Made by a program: the position numbers and the translations under genes. From contig NZ_JNWO01000011.1 in NCBI RefSeq assembly GCF_000716435.1, positions 186,001 to 250,000 on the forward strand: DNA of 64,000 nucleotides, read 5' to 3'. The DNA comes from Streptomyces xylophagus (lineage in GTDB: Bacteria; Actinomycetota; Actinomycetes; Streptomycetales; Streptomycetaceae). Every line of letters starts with the position of its first letter. Within the stretch, counting starts at the first letter, position 1. The notes beneath the pieces were generated by a model. It searched no databases. It saw nothing but the letters and a program-made list of their open reading frames with translations, and was not told the DNA's origin. Shown one piece after another: positions 7,683 to 16,499 of the stretch.

Positions 7683-9020
7683 TCAGCGGGTCGCGCCGGT
7701 GACAATCCAGCGGCCCGAGCGGGAGCGCACCAGGAGGGTCAGCATGCGCACCGCCATCATCAGGGTCATCGCTCCCCAGAGAGCGGTCAGGCCACCGCCG
7801 AGGGCCGGGACGAGCAGGGCCGCCGGGGCGAAGACCGCCAGGGTCACCACCATCGCTCCTGCGAGATACGGCCCGTCTCCCGCGCCCATCAGCACTCCGT
7901 CCAGGACGAAGACGACACCGCAGATCGGCTGTGAGAGCGCCACCATGATCAAGGCGGGCAGGGCGGTGTCCTTGACGGTGGGGTCGCTGGTGAACAGGGG
8001 GAGGAAGAGGGGGCGGGCCAGGATCACCAGGAGGCCGAGGACCACCCCGACGGCGATACCCCACTGCACCATGCGCCGGCATGCGGCTCGGGCGCCCTGG
8101 GGATCGTTCGCACCGAGGTAGCGACCGATGATCGCCTGGCCCGCGATCGCGATGGCGTCGAGCGCGAATGCCAGCAGGGACCACAGGGACAGGATGATCT
8201 GGTGCGCGGCGATGTCGGCATCCCCGAGACGGGCCGCGACGGCCGTGGCGATCAGGAGGATCGCTCTCAGGGAAAGCGTGCGTACGAGCAGAGGCACGCC
8301 GGCCTGCGCCGAGGCTTTGATCCCTGCGGCGTCGGGGCTGAGGGAGGCGCCGTGTCGGCGGGCTCCGCGGACGACCACGACAAGATAGACGGCAGCCATG
8401 CCCCACTGGGCGATGACGGTGCCCCAGGCGGAGCCGGCGATGCCCAGGTCGGCGCCGTAGACCAGGCCGACGTTGAGGGCGGCGTTGGCGACGAAGCCTG
8501 AGACGGCTACGTACAACGGTGTCTTTGTGTTCTGCAGTCCGCGGAGGACTCCGGTGGCGGCGAGGACTATCAGCATGGCCGGGATGCCGAGGGAGGAGAT
8601 CCGCAGATAGGTCGTCGCGTAGGGGGCCGCGGTGTCCGAGGTACCGAAGAGGCCCACCAGGGCGGCGGCTGAGGGAAGGACGACGGCTATGACGGTGGCG
8701 CCGATCAGCAGGGCGAGCCAGATGCCGTCCATACCCTGGCGGATGGCTGCCTGGAGGTCGCCCGCGCCGACACGTCGGGCGACGGCCGCAGTGGTGGCGT
8801 AGGCGAGGAAGACGAAGACGCTCACGGCTGTCGTCAGGAGGGCGGACGCCACTCCGAGTCCGGCGAGTTGTGCTGTGCCGAGATGGCCGATGATCGCGCT
8901 GTCGGCCATGACGAAGAGGGGCTCGGCGACGAGTGCGCCGAAGGCCGGGACGGCCAGCATGACGATCTCTCGGTCGTGCTGTCGTCGGGTGGCCCTCGTG
9001 GCCGCGGGAGCCTGTGTCAT
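7683..9020 (-). CDS. MATE-family multidrug/sodium-driven exporter
   Basis: The 445-residue protein has about twelve membrane segments in two related halves, the MATE (DinF/NorM-like) fold. Typical stretches are VPAFGALVAEPLFVMADSAIIGHLG near the N-terminus and DAIAIAGQAIIGRYLG in the second half. Such proteins export cationic compounds in exchange for H+ or Na+. No ribosome binding site is visible. TAGATT lies exactly 7 bases upstream of the ATG with TTGCAT 18 bases further up, so the mRNA is probably leaderless and starts at this ATG; a GTG at 9026 is in frame. The gene is divergent from dnaB. Confidence 0.92.
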   Translation of the reverse strand: MTQAPAATRATRRQHDREIVMLAVPAFGALVAEPLFVMADSAIIGHLGTAQLAGLGVASALLTTAVSVFVFLAYATTAAVARRVGAGDLQAAIRQGMDGIWLALLIGATVIAVVLPSAAALVGLFGTSDTAAPYATTYLRISSLGIPAMLIVLAATGVLRGLQNTKTPLYVAVSGFVANAALNVGLVYGADLGIAGSAWGTVIAQWGMAAVYLVVVVRGARRHGASLSPDAAGIKASAQAGVPLLVRTLSLRAILLIATAVAARLGDADIAAHQIILSLWSLLAFALDAIAIAGQAIIGRYLGANDPQGARAACRRMVQWGIAVGVVLGLLVILARPLFLPLFTSDPTVKDTALPALIMVALSQPICGVVFVLDGVLMGAGDGPYLAGAMVVTLAVFAPAALLVPALGGGLTALWGAMTLMMAVRMLTLLVRSRSGRWIVTGATR

Positions 9021-9027
9021 GAGCACT

Positions 9028-9057
9028 AATCTAATCGTCCACAGGTAAGAGATGCAA
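9028..9057 (-). promoter_or_regulatory. Predicted promoter for a leaderless MATE transcript
   Basis: On the minus strand, TTGCAT (complement of 9052-9057), an 18-bp spacer, and TAGATT (complement of 9028-9033) are followed by 7 bases and the ATG at 9020. Confidence 0.6.
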
Positions 9058-9480
9058 TTGTTCAGTGACCCTTACCTCTGCTCTCGCGTCGTGTCCTCTC
9101 GCGCACTGTTCGAAGCGATCTTGGTCCGACCGGGAAAGTTTTTCTTCTGCACAGCCGGTGGATGGTGAAGGTGCAGGTCAGATAGGTCGTGATCAAAGTG
9201 GCGAGGTCTTGTTCACAGGGCTGTCCACCGGGTCGTGCACAGGTTTTGCCGGGTTCTCCACAGCATCCGGGCCGTCGTCCACATGGCCTGTGGATAACCA
9301 GATTGGCTGACGGTGCCCGCGGGCCTACGGTGGACCGGAACCCGCCCCGTCAGTCGGACTGAGAAACATCACAAAACCGACGCGCCCGTACCGGAGTTGG
9401 GCGTCTCATTTGTCAGTGCCGTGCCGTAGAAATAAGGGGCACGGCGAGGTCCGCTCGGCGGACGGGAGGAGGTGGCTCGG
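9058..9480. other. dnaB upstream region with a DnaA-box group
   Basis: No gene is seen in this stretch. Between 9209 and 9297 there are five DnaA-box-like nonamers: TTGTTCACA (9209), CTGTCCACC (9221), TTCTCCACA (9254), TCGTCCACA (9275) and, on the minus strand, a perfect TTATCCACA (9289-9297). The others differ from TTGTCCACA at one or two positions. This suggests that DnaA binds in front of dnaB. The dnaB ribosome binding site GGAGGAGG is at 9466-9473. Confidence 0.6.
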
Positions 9481-10959
9481 TTGAGTATTTCCGAGCCCTT
9501 GGACGACCCGTGGGCCGACAGCGGTCCAAGTGATCGTCTGCCCGCTTCCCGGCGGCGCGGTGACGGAGGCCGGGGCCGCGACGAACAGCACGACCGCGGC
9601 AGGGAGGGCGGCGAGTGGGAAGGCGCGGGTTCGGCCTTCGAGCGCGTGCCGCCGCAGGATCTCGATGCCGAGCAGTCCGTGCTCGGCGGCATGCTCCTGT
9701 CCAAGGACGCGATCGCCGATGTCGTCGAGGTCCTCAAGGGCCACGACTTCTACAAGCCCGCGCACGAGACGATCTACCAGGCGATCCTCGACATCTACGC
9801 CAAGGGTGAGCCGGCCGACCCGATCACCATCGCCGCCGAACTCACCAAACGCGGTGAGATCAACAAGGTCGGCGGCGCATCGTATCTGCACACCCTCGTC
9901 CAGACCGTGCCGACGGCGGCGAACGCGGAGTACTACGCGGAGATCGTCCACGAGCGGGCCGTCCTGCGCCGCCTGGTCGAGGCCGGCACGCGCATCACGC
10001 AGATGGGATACGCGGCCGACGACGACGTCGACGAGATCGTCAACCGGGCCCAGGCCGAGATCTACGCGGTCACCGAGCAGCGGACCAGCGAGGACTACCT
10101 TCCGCTCGGCGACATCATGGAAGGCGCGCTCGACGAGATCGAGGCGATCGGCTCACGCAGCGGCGAGATGACCGGTGTGCCCACAGGGTTCACGGACCTC
10201 GACTCGCTCACCAACGGTCTGCACCCCGGCCAGATGATCGTCATCGCCGCCCGCCCCGCCATGGGTAAGTCCACGCTCGCGCTGGACTTCGCCCGCGCCG
10301 CGTCGATCAAGCACAACCTGCCGAGCGTCATCTTCTCCCTCGAAATGGGCCGCAACGAGATCGCGATGCGTCTGCTGTCCGCCGAGGCCCGCGTCGCCCT
10401 GCACCACATGCGCTCCGGCACCATGACCGACGAGGACTGGACCCGCCTGGCGCGCCGGATGCCCGAGGTGTCGTCCGCGCCGCTCTACATCGACGACTCC
10501 CCGAACCTGTCGATGATGGAGATCCGCGCGAAATGCCGCCGGCTCAAACAGCGCAGCGACATCAAGCTGGTGATCATCGACTATCTGCAGCTGATGCAGG
10601 CCGGTGGCTCCAAGCGCTCCGAGAGCCGTCAACAGGAGGTCTCGGACATGTCCCGAAACCTCAAGCTCCTGGCCAAGGAGCTGGAGGTCCCCGTGATCGC
10701 GCTCTCGCAGCTGAACCGTGGTCCCGAGCAGCGCACGGACAAGAAGCCGATGGTGTCCGACCTGCGTGAGTCCGGCTCCATCGAGCAGGACGCCGACATG
10801 GTCATCCTGCTGCACCGCGAGGACGCCTACGAGAAGGAGTCGCCCCGCGCGGGCGAGGCGGACATCATCGTGGGCAAGCACCGTAACGGCCCGACGGCGA
10901 CGATCACCGTCGCCTTCCAGGGCCACTACTCGCGCTTCGTGGACATGGCACAGACCTGA
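9481..10959 (+). CDS. dnaB: Replicative DNA helicase DnaB
   Basis: The protein of about 492 residues has a charged, low-complexity leader of about 50 residues. A DnaB N-terminal domain follows (RVPPQDLDAEQSVLGGMLL), then the RecA-like helicase core with Walker A RPAMGKST near residue 260, Walker B LVIIDYLQLM, and the arginine-rich segment SQLNRGPEQR. It is the hexameric helicase that unwinds the chromosome fork. There is no intein. A TTG at 9481 (LSISEPLDD) is preferred because GGAGGAGG ends 7 bases before it; a GTG at 9472 overlaps that site and is less likely. The upstream region carries DnaA-box-like sites. Confidence 0.96.
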   Translation: MSISEPLDDPWADSGPSDRLPASRRRGDGGRGRDEQHDRGREGGEWEGAGSAFERVPPQDLDAEQSVLGGMLLSKDAIADVVEVLKGHDFYKPAHETIYQAILDIYAKGEPADPITIAAELTKRGEINKVGGASYLHTLVQTVPTAANAEYYAEIVHERAVLRRLVEAGTRITQMGYAADDDVDEIVNRAQAEIYAVTEQRTSEDYLPLGDIMEGALDEIEAIGSRSGEMTGVPTGFTDLDSLTNGLHPGQMIVIAARPAMGKSTLALDFARAASIKHNLPSVIFSLEMGRNEIAMRLLSAEARVALHHMRSGTMTDEDWTRLARRMPEVSSAPLYIDDSPNLSMMEIRAKCRRLKQRSDIKLVIIDYLQLMQAGGSKRSESRQQEVSDMSRNLKLLAKELEVPVIALSQLNRGPEQRTDKKPMVSDLRESGSIEQDADMVILLHREDAYEKESPRAGEADIIVGKHRNGPTATITVAFQGHYSRFVDMAQT

Positions 10960-11044
10960 CCGGGCGGCTGTAGGCGGCAGACCCGGTGCCGTGTCCCGAG
11001 AAATGTGCTCGACGTACGGCCGCCCCGCCGGATGGACTGGGGGC

Positions 11045-12430
11045 ATGACGACATCCCAGGACGACTTGCTTCCCGGTACACGCAGGGCGCTGTTGCATCG
11101 GATCGCCGTGGCCCAGGCCGAGGGGAGGGCACCGTCGTTGGTCGCGACGGTGGTGCGGGACGGCCGAGCCGTGTGGCACGGTTCGCGGACCTCGGTGGAC
11201 GGGCACGGGCCGGACGAGAACGTGCAGTACCGGATCGGCTCCATCACCAAGACGTTCACCGCCGTCCTGGTGCTGCGGCTGCGTGACGAGGGCGTCCTCG
11301 ACCTCGGTGACCCACTGGAGAAGTATCTGCCCGGCACCGGTGCGGGGGAGGCCACCATCGCCGAACTCCTCGCGCACACAGGCGGGTTGGCGGCCGAGTC
11401 GCCCGCGCCCTGGTGGGAGCGGACACCGGGTTCCCTGCGTCCCGAGCTCCGCGATGTGCTGGGTGAGCAACCCCTGCTGCATCCGGTCGGCCGCCGGTTC
11501 CACTATTCGAACCCCGGCTACACCGTGTTGGGCGCGCTCGTCGAGGAACTCCGGGGTGCCCCGTGGGAGGACGTACTTCGGCGGGAAGTGCTCGAACCTC
11601 TGGGCCTCGACCGCACGAGTGCTCAGCCTCGGGCGCCGCACGCGGGTGGCTGGGCGGTGCATCCGTGGGCCGACGCGCTGTTGCCGGAACCCGTCGAGGA
11701 CCTCGGCCGTATGGCGCCGGCCGGTCAACTCTGGTCCACCACCGGCGACTTGGCGCGGTTCGCCGTCTTTCTGGCTCATGGAGACGACCGGGTCCTGAGT
11801 GCGGAGTCCGTGCGGGAGATGCGGACCCCGGCGGCACCGGCGGAGGCAGCCGACGTCATGGACGGCTCCGCATACGGTCTCGGCCTGCAGGTCCAGCGCC
11901 GCGACGGACGGCTGCTCGTCGGTCATTCCGGATCGCTGCCCGGCTTCCTGGCGAACCTCACCATCAGCCTGGCGGAAGACGTCTCGGCGGTGGTGCTGGC
12001 CAACTGCACCTCCGGACCGCTGCTGGCATCGGTGGCCGCCGATCTCGTCCGTATCGTCGCCGAGGCCGAGCCGAGGATTCCGGCGCCCTGGCGACCGATG
12101 CCCGAAGTCGACGCCGCCGTACTGGAGTTGGCGGGGCAGTGGTACTGGGGGACGCATGGTTTCGCCCTGCGGCTGACGGCCGACGGAGGGGCCTCGCTGG
12201 AGCCGTTGGCCGGCAGCGGACGCCGTTCGCGCTTCCGGGCCAACGGTGACGGCACCTGGACCGGGCTGGAGGGGTACTACGCAGGAGAGCTTCTACGGCC
12301 CGTACGGCGCCCGGATGGGCCGGTGAGTCACCTGGACCTCGGATCGTTCGTCTTCACGCGTCAGCCGTACGAGGAGAGCGTTTCTGTGCCGGGTGGGGTG
12401 GACCCGGAGGGGTGGCGGGGGATTCGCTAG
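11045..12430 (+). CDS. Cytoplasmic serine hydrolase of the class C beta-lactamase family
   Basis: The 461-residue protein carries the three family motifs: SITK (SxxK with the catalytic serine and lysine, near residue 69), YSN (in HYSNPGY), and HSG (in GHSGSLPGF, the KTG equivalent). A C-terminal extension of about 100 residues forms a separate beta-rich domain. No signal peptide is seen, so it probably acts inside the cell as an esterase or peptidase rather than as a resistance enzyme. It begins 85 bases after dnaB. Its real substrate is unknown. Confidence 0.88.
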   Translation: MTTSQDDLLPGTRRALLHRIAVAQAEGRAPSLVATVVRDGRAVWHGSRTSVDGHGPDENVQYRIGSITKTFTAVLVLRLRDEGVLDLGDPLEKYLPGTGAGEATIAELLAHTGGLAAESPAPWWERTPGSLRPELRDVLGEQPLLHPVGRRFHYSNPGYTVLGALVEELRGAPWEDVLRREVLEPLGLDRTSAQPRAPHAGGWAVHPWADALLPEPVEDLGRMAPAGQLWSTTGDLARFAVFLAHGDDRVLSAESVREMRTPAAPAEAADVMDGSAYGLGLQVQRRDGRLLVGHSGSLPGFLANLTISLAEDVSAVVLANCTSGPLLASVAADLVRIVAEAEPRIPAPWRPMPEVDAAVLELAGQWYWGTHGFALRLTADGGASLEPLAGSGRRSRFRANGDGTWTGLEGYYAGELLRPVRRPDGPVSHLDLGSFVFTRQPYEESVSVPGGVDPEGWRGIR

Positions 12431-12454
12431 CCGCCGCAGTCGGGGAGTGGGCAT

Positions 12455-12468
12455 GTTTCACGTGAAAC
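12455..12468. other. parS site (perfect)
   Basis: Exact GTTTCACGTGAAAC in the 94-bp gap between the convergent serine hydrolase and GNAT genes. Confidence 0.93.
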
Positions 12469-12524
12469 ACGACCCCTCCCGCTGTGGGCATGATGCGTCG
12501 GTCTCGCGCGGTGGAGAGTTCTTC

Positions 12525-12977
12525 TCAGAGGGGAAGCTTGAAACCCACGTGCGAGGCGGTGAAACCGAGCCGCTCGTAGAACCGGTGGGCGTCGGTGCGT
12601 GTGACGTCGGAGGTGAGCTGGATCAGCCGGCAGTCCTGGCGGCGTGACTCGGCGATCGCCCACTCGATGAGCTGCGTCCCCAGGCCGCTGCCTCGCTCGT
12701 CCGCGTGGATGCGGACGGCCTCGACGATCGAGCGGGTGGCGCCCCTGCGGGACAGCCCGGGGATGACCGTGAGCTGGAGGGTGCCGACGACGCGGCCCTC
12801 GCGCACGGCGACGACCAGGTGCTGGTTCGGATCTGCGGTCAGACGTTCCAGCGCGGCCAGGTAGGGCGCCAGGTCGTCCGGTGACTCGCGCTGGGAGCCC
12901 AGCGGATCGTCGGCGAGCATGCCGACGATGGCGGGGACGTCTTCGGTGGCGGCGGTTCGTATTTCAAGATCTCCCAT
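12525..12977 (-). CDS. GNAT-family N-acetyltransferase
   Basis: The 150-residue protein is a single GNAT domain: IRTAATEDVPAIVGMLAD at the N-terminus, VVAVREGRVVGTLQLTV, then RIHADERGSGLGTQLIEWA, which contains the acetyl-CoA pyrophosphate loop (R-G-S-G-L-G), and FYERLGFTASHVGFKL near the end. ATG 12977 has AAGGTG upstream; a GTG at 12983 is in frame. The acetyl acceptor cannot be deduced. It is probably its own transcript, or co-transcribed with marR just upstream. Confidence 0.88.
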   Translation of the reverse strand: MGDLEIRTAATEDVPAIVGMLADDPLGSQRESPDDLAPYLAALERLTADPNQHLVVAVREGRVVGTLQLTVIPGLSRRGATRSIVEAVRIHADERGSGLGTQLIEWAIAESRRQDCRLIQLTSDVTRTDAHRFYERLGFTASHVGFKLPL

Positions 12978-13017
12978 GGCCACACCTTAGGCAGAGGCGT
13001 GCGGTGCGGGGGCGGGC

Positions 13018-13476
13018 CTATGCGGGCACGTTCATCGACTCCACGACCCGGACCAGTGGCGCCAGTTCCGGGTTCACGGCCGCTGCGTCGAGTGCCTCGC
13101 GCAGTGCGGTGTCGTTGGTCGGGCGGGCCTCCTCGAGCAGCTTGAGGCCTGCCTCGGAGACGTTCGTGTAGATGCCCCGCCGGTCGGTCGGGCACAGGTA
13201 CCGCGCGAGCAGACCGCGGTCCTCGAGCCGGGTGACCAGCCGGGTGGTGGCGCTCTGGCTGAGGACGACCGCGTCGGCGACCTGCCGCATCTGCAGATGG
13301 CCCCCCTCACCGTCGTGCTGTCGGCTGAGCACATCGAGCAGGGAGTACTCACGCATGCTCAGGTCGTGCTTGGCCTGCAGGGCCCGCTCGATGTGCGCCT
13401 CGATCCTCCCGTGGAGCAGGGAGAGGGCGCACCAGCCCTGGGCAAGGGCGGTGAGTGCGGGGTCCGTCGCTGTCAT
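13018..13476 (-). CDS. MarR-family transcriptional regulator
   Basis: The 152-residue protein has a MarR winged helix-turn-helix: helices around LSMREYSLLDVLSRQ, the recognition helix region VADAVVLSQSATTRLVTRLEDRGLL, and the wing CPTDRRGIYTNVSEAG. The ATG at 13476 follows GGAGG. It is divergent from an MFS exporter with a 141-bp shared promoter region, the classic arrangement of a MarR repressor that controls the exporter and itself in response to a toxic ligand. Confidence 0.92.
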   Translation of the reverse strand: MTATDPALTALAQGWCALSLLHGRIEAHIERALQAKHDLSMREYSLLDVLSRQHDGEGGHLQMRQVADAVVLSQSATTRLVTRLEDRGLLARYLCPTDRRGIYTNVSEAGLKLLEEARPTNDTALREALDAAAVNPELAPLVRVVESMNVPA

Positions 13477-13617
13477 TGGCGTTTCCTCCGTCCCGGAGCG
13501 GCTGAACCCAGGATAGAGCACAGGTGAAATAGTCCGCGCTTGCATATAGCCCGCGTCTGCAACTATTGTGAACGCACGCAAAGCGCTCCTGCAATCTTCT
13601 GGGAAGGGTACCTCCAC
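13477..13617. promoter_or_regulatory. Divergent marR/MFS promoter with nested inverted repeats
   Basis: Inverted arms AATAGT (13528-13533) and ACTATT (13562-13567) flank a second pair, TTGCA (13540-13544) and TGCAA (13558-13562). The spacing is compatible with an operator for a dimeric MarR protein. Assignment is by position only. Confidence 0.5.
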
Positions 13618-14826
13618 ATGCCTCTCGCGCTTCTGGCCCTCGCGATCGGGGCCTTCGGAATCGGCACGACCGAGTTCGTGATCATGGGCTTGCTGCCCCA
13701 GGTCGCGGGAGACTTCGGGGTCTCCATCCCCACCGCGGGACTGCTGGTCACCGGCTACGCGCTGGGGGTGGTGATCGGCGCCCCGCTGATGACCGTGCTC
13801 GGCACCAAGGTCTCCCGCAAGCGGATGCTGATGCTGCTGATGGGCCTGTTCATCGTCGGCAACCTGCTCTCCGCCGTCGCCCCCAGCTTCTCGGTGATGC
13901 TGATCGGCCGTGTGGTCGCCTCGCTCGCCCACGGCGCCTTCTTCGGCATCGGCTCGGTCGTCGCGGCGGAACTCGTGGCCCCGGACAAGAAGGCTGGAGC
14001 CATCGCGATGATGTTCACCGGGCTGACCGTCGCCAACGTCGTCGGCGTCCCGCTGGGCACCCTCGTCGGACAGTCCATCGGCTGGCGCGTCACCTTCGCC
14101 ATCGTCGCGGGCCTCGGCGTCATCGGCCTGGCCGGCATCGCCAAGCTCGTACCCGACCTTCCCAAGCCGGAAGGCGTACAGCTGCGGCACGAACTGGCCG
14201 CCTTCAAGAACACTCAGGTCCTGCTCGCCATGGCGATGACCGTCCTCGGCTTCGGTGGCGTCTTCGCGGCCATCACCTACATCGCGCCGATGATGACCCA
14301 CGTCGCCGGCTTCGCCGACGGCTCCGTCACCTGGCTGCTCGTCCTCTTCGGCCTCGGCATGGTCGGCGGCAACCTCGTCGGCGGCAAGTTCGCCGACCGC
14401 GCCCTGATGCCCATGCTCTACGTCTCGCTGGGCGGCCTGGCCGTCGTGCTCGCCCTCTTCACGGTCACCGCGCACAACAAGATCGCGGCGGCCGTCACCA
14501 TCGCCCTCATCGGCGCCCTGGGCTTCGCCACCGTGCCGCCGCTGCAGAAGCGGGTCCTCGACCAGGCGCACGGCGCCCCGACGCTGGCCTCGGCCGTGAA
14601 CATCGGCGCCTTCAACCTCGGTAACGCGCTGTCCGCCTGGCTCGGCGGCATCGTCATCGCGGCCGGCTTCGGCTACACCGCCCCCAACTGGGTCGGCGCC
14701 GTCCTCGCCGCGGCCGCTCTGGTCCTCGCGATCCTCTCGGCAGCCCTGGAACGCCGCAGCAGCGCCCACGGCGCGGTCGTGGCGGGCGGCACGCCGAGCC
14801 GGCAGCGGACCGCCGTCCACCACTGA
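13618..14826 (+). CDS. MFS efflux transporter (AraJ/drug-efflux type)
   Basis: The 402-residue protein has twelve predicted membrane segments. It begins MPLALLALAIGAFGIGTTEFVIMGLLPQ-type sequence, characteristic of AraJ/YdhP-like sugar or drug efflux proteins, with the MFS loop motif TKVSRKRM between helices 2 and 3. It is expected to export small molecules by proton antiport. The ATG at 13618 is preceded by GAAGGG. The divergent marR gene is its likely repressor, and the HbpS-like gene 118 bases downstream may be co-transcribed. Confidence 0.92.
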   Translation: MPLALLALAIGAFGIGTTEFVIMGLLPQVAGDFGVSIPTAGLLVTGYALGVVIGAPLMTVLGTKVSRKRMLMLLMGLFIVGNLLSAVAPSFSVMLIGRVVASLAHGAFFGIGSVVAAELVAPDKKAGAIAMMFTGLTVANVVGVPLGTLVGQSIGWRVTFAIVAGLGVIGLAGIAKLVPDLPKPEGVQLRHELAAFKNTQVLLAMAMTVLGFGGVFAAITYIAPMMTHVAGFADGSVTWLLVLFGLGMVGGNLVGGKFADRALMPMLYVSLGGLAVVLALFTVTAHNKIAAAVTIALIGALGFATVPPLQKRVLDQAHGAPTLASAVNIGAFNLGNALSAWLGGIVIAAGFGYTAPNWVGAVLAAAALVLAILSAALERRSSAHGAVVAGGTPSRQRTAVHH

Positions 14827-14944
14827 TCCCGCCGGGCCACGGCGGGGAGACGCGGGGCCAGGGCCGTCCCCGTACCTTCCCGCACCCCCCGGCCATCCGA
14901 CCGACCGACATCAGAAACAGCAACACCCGCAAGGAGAAACCCTG

Positions 14945-15367
14945 ATGAGCACCACCACTGCCGTAGCCCCGCTGACCATCCAGGACGCCGAAGCGCTCGT
15001 CACCCATGCCCGCCGTGCCGCGGAGGCCGCCGGGGTCACGGTCAGCATCACCGTGCTGGACGCGGGCGGTCATCTGCTCGCCTTCCGGCGGGACGACCAG
15101 GCCGTGCTGATCTCCGGGGAGACCAGCACCCGCAAGGCGTACACCGCGCTTCAGCTGAACGCGGCCACCGCCGACCTCGTCGAGGCCGTCCAGCCCGGAG
15201 GCCTCTTCCACACCCTGCCCACGGCGCTCGACCGGCCGCTGCTGTTCATCGCCGGCGGCATCCCCGTGCACCGTGACGGCCGCCTGATCGGAGCGATTGG
15301 TGTCGGTGGCGGCGCACCGACGCAGGACCACGGCTTCGCGCAGGCCGCCGTAGAGGCACTCGTCTGA
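14945..15367 (+). CDS. GlcG/HbpS family protein (DUF336)
   Basis: The 140-residue protein is a complete GlcG/HbpS domain: LTIQDAEALVTHARRAAEAAGVTVSITVLDAGGHLLAF-type start, a central helix (TRKAYTALQLNA) and the conserved glycine-rich end GAIGVGGGAPTQDHGFAQAAVEAL. Relatives bind heme (HbpS of Streptomyces) or have unknown small-ligand roles. It lacks a signal peptide, unlike extracellular HbpS, so it is probably intracellular. AAGGAG precedes the ATG. Placement behind the MFS gene suggests membership in the MarR-controlled unit. Confidence 0.88.
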   Translation: MSTTTAVAPLTIQDAEALVTHARRAAEAAGVTVSITVLDAGGHLLAFRRDDQAVLISGETSTRKAYTALQLNAATADLVEAVQPGGLFHTLPTALDRPLLFIAGGIPVHRDGRLIGAIGVGGGAPTQDHGFAQAAVEALV

Positions 15368-15384
15368 CGCTTGGCGATGATGGA

Positions 15385-15419
15385 AACGCCGGTTCCCGAG
15401 GAAGTCGGGAGCCGGCGTT
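15385..15419. terminator. Bidirectional terminator hairpin
   Basis: AACGCCGG (15385-15392) pairs with CCGGCGTT (15412-15419), and the inner TCCCG/CGGGA extends the stem. It lies between convergent genes. Confidence 0.85.
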
Positions 15420-15437
15420 CGCCGTATCTGGGAGCTG

Positions 15438-16376
15438 TCAGCCTGCCGCGACCGTCAGTGGGGCGAACCGCCGCGTCCAGTCGCCGGGCAACTCCGCGAT
15501 GCCGTACGTCATCACGGCGTTGGAGGAGGAGGAAACGAGTCCGCGTTCCTTCGCCCAGGACAGTAGGTCTTCGTGGCGTACGTCGATGTCGGTGCGCAGC
15601 CGACGGTCGGTGCGGGCAGCGAGTGAGGCGAGGAGAGCCTTCGCCGTCTCCGAGTCCTGTGCGATCAGTGGGCCCACGACCTGGGTGTCCATGTTGGGCC
15701 AGGCGGCCGCGTAGCCGATGATCCGGCCGTTCTCCTCCGCCACCCTCAACTGGTCGGCGAAGGCGGGCAGTCGTGCGATGAGAGGTGTGCGATCGGTGCC
15801 GAACACCGCCTCGTCGAGGCGCAGGATGCCGGTGAGGTCCTCGGCTGTGGCCGCACGGGTAGCGATCCGGGAGTCAGGTCCGGCAGGTGTGAAGTGGCCG
15901 CGCAGGGTCTCGGCCCGACCGATGACCTTGAAGCCGAGTTCTTCGTAGAGGGGACGGCCGTTCGGGGTCGCGTGCAGGGTCAGCGGTGTGGTGCCCATCG
16001 CCGAGACCAGGTGGCGCATCAGCCGCCGTCCCGCGCCCTGGCGGGCATGCCGCTCGGCGACCAGGACCATGCCGATGGCTACCAGATCAGGGCGGTCCTG
16101 GGGGCCGTACTCCGTGATGACGCATGCCGCGACAAGGCCGCCCTCGGGGTCGTCGATACCGTAGCCCTTTCCCGCGCTGAGGAGGAAGCCCCACTTGTGT
16201 TCCTCGCGTGGCCACCCCCGGTCCTCGGACAAGTCGGCACAGGCGATGCGATCGCGGAGCGTCAGCCGGCGGATGGGCAGAGCGGCGAGGGAAGGAGTCG
16301 GCACGCAGGTCAGGCTGTCGGACGGGCGTTGTCGGCGTCCACCTGTTTCCGGTGAGACGTACGTGCTTTTGGCCAT
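15438..16376 (-). CDS. GNAT acetyltransferase with two acetyltransferase-like halves
   Basis: The protein of about 312 residues has a first GNAT domain (residues about 35-165) with VLVAERHARQGAGRRLMRHLV, containing the acetyl-CoA loop Q-G-A-G-R, and PLYEELGFKVIGRAE. A second, weaker half (about 175-300) follows, resembling the C-terminal acetyltransferase-like domain seen in two-domain GNATs. The substrate is unknown. ATG 16376 is chosen, but no good ribosome binding site is visible; ATG 16400 is in frame, and the true start may lie downstream nearer RRLTLRDR. The gene is divergent from a HAD gene, with a perfect parS in the gap. Confidence 0.82.
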   Translation of the reverse strand: MAKSTYVSPETGGRRQRPSDSLTCVPTPSLAALPIRRLTLRDRIACADLSEDRGWPREEHKWGFLLSAGKGYGIDDPEGGLVAACVITEYGPQDRPDLVAIGMVLVAERHARQGAGRRLMRHLVSAMGTTPLTLHATPNGRPLYEELGFKVIGRAETLRGHFTPAGPDSRIATRAATAEDLTGILRLDEAVFGTDRTPLIARLPAFADQLRVAEENGRIIGYAAAWPNMDTQVVGPLIAQDSETAKALLASLAARTDRRLRTDIDVRHEDLLSWAKERGLVSSSSNAVMTYGIAELPGDWTRRFAPLTVAAG

Positions 16377-16415
16377 GTCATGGTCGGCTGCACAACACAC
16401 CCACAGAAGCCGGAT

Positions 16416-16429
16416 GTTTCACGTGAAAC
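16416..16429. other. parS site (perfect)
   Basis: Exact GTTTCACGTGAAAC in the divergent intergenic region between the two-domain GNAT and the HAD hydrolase gene. Confidence 0.93.
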
Positions 16430-16499
16430 ACCGGCGAACGGCGATCATCCGGCAGGCTCGCGGAAGGTGCCACAGGGTGTCCCACTAACCTCGTTGCTC

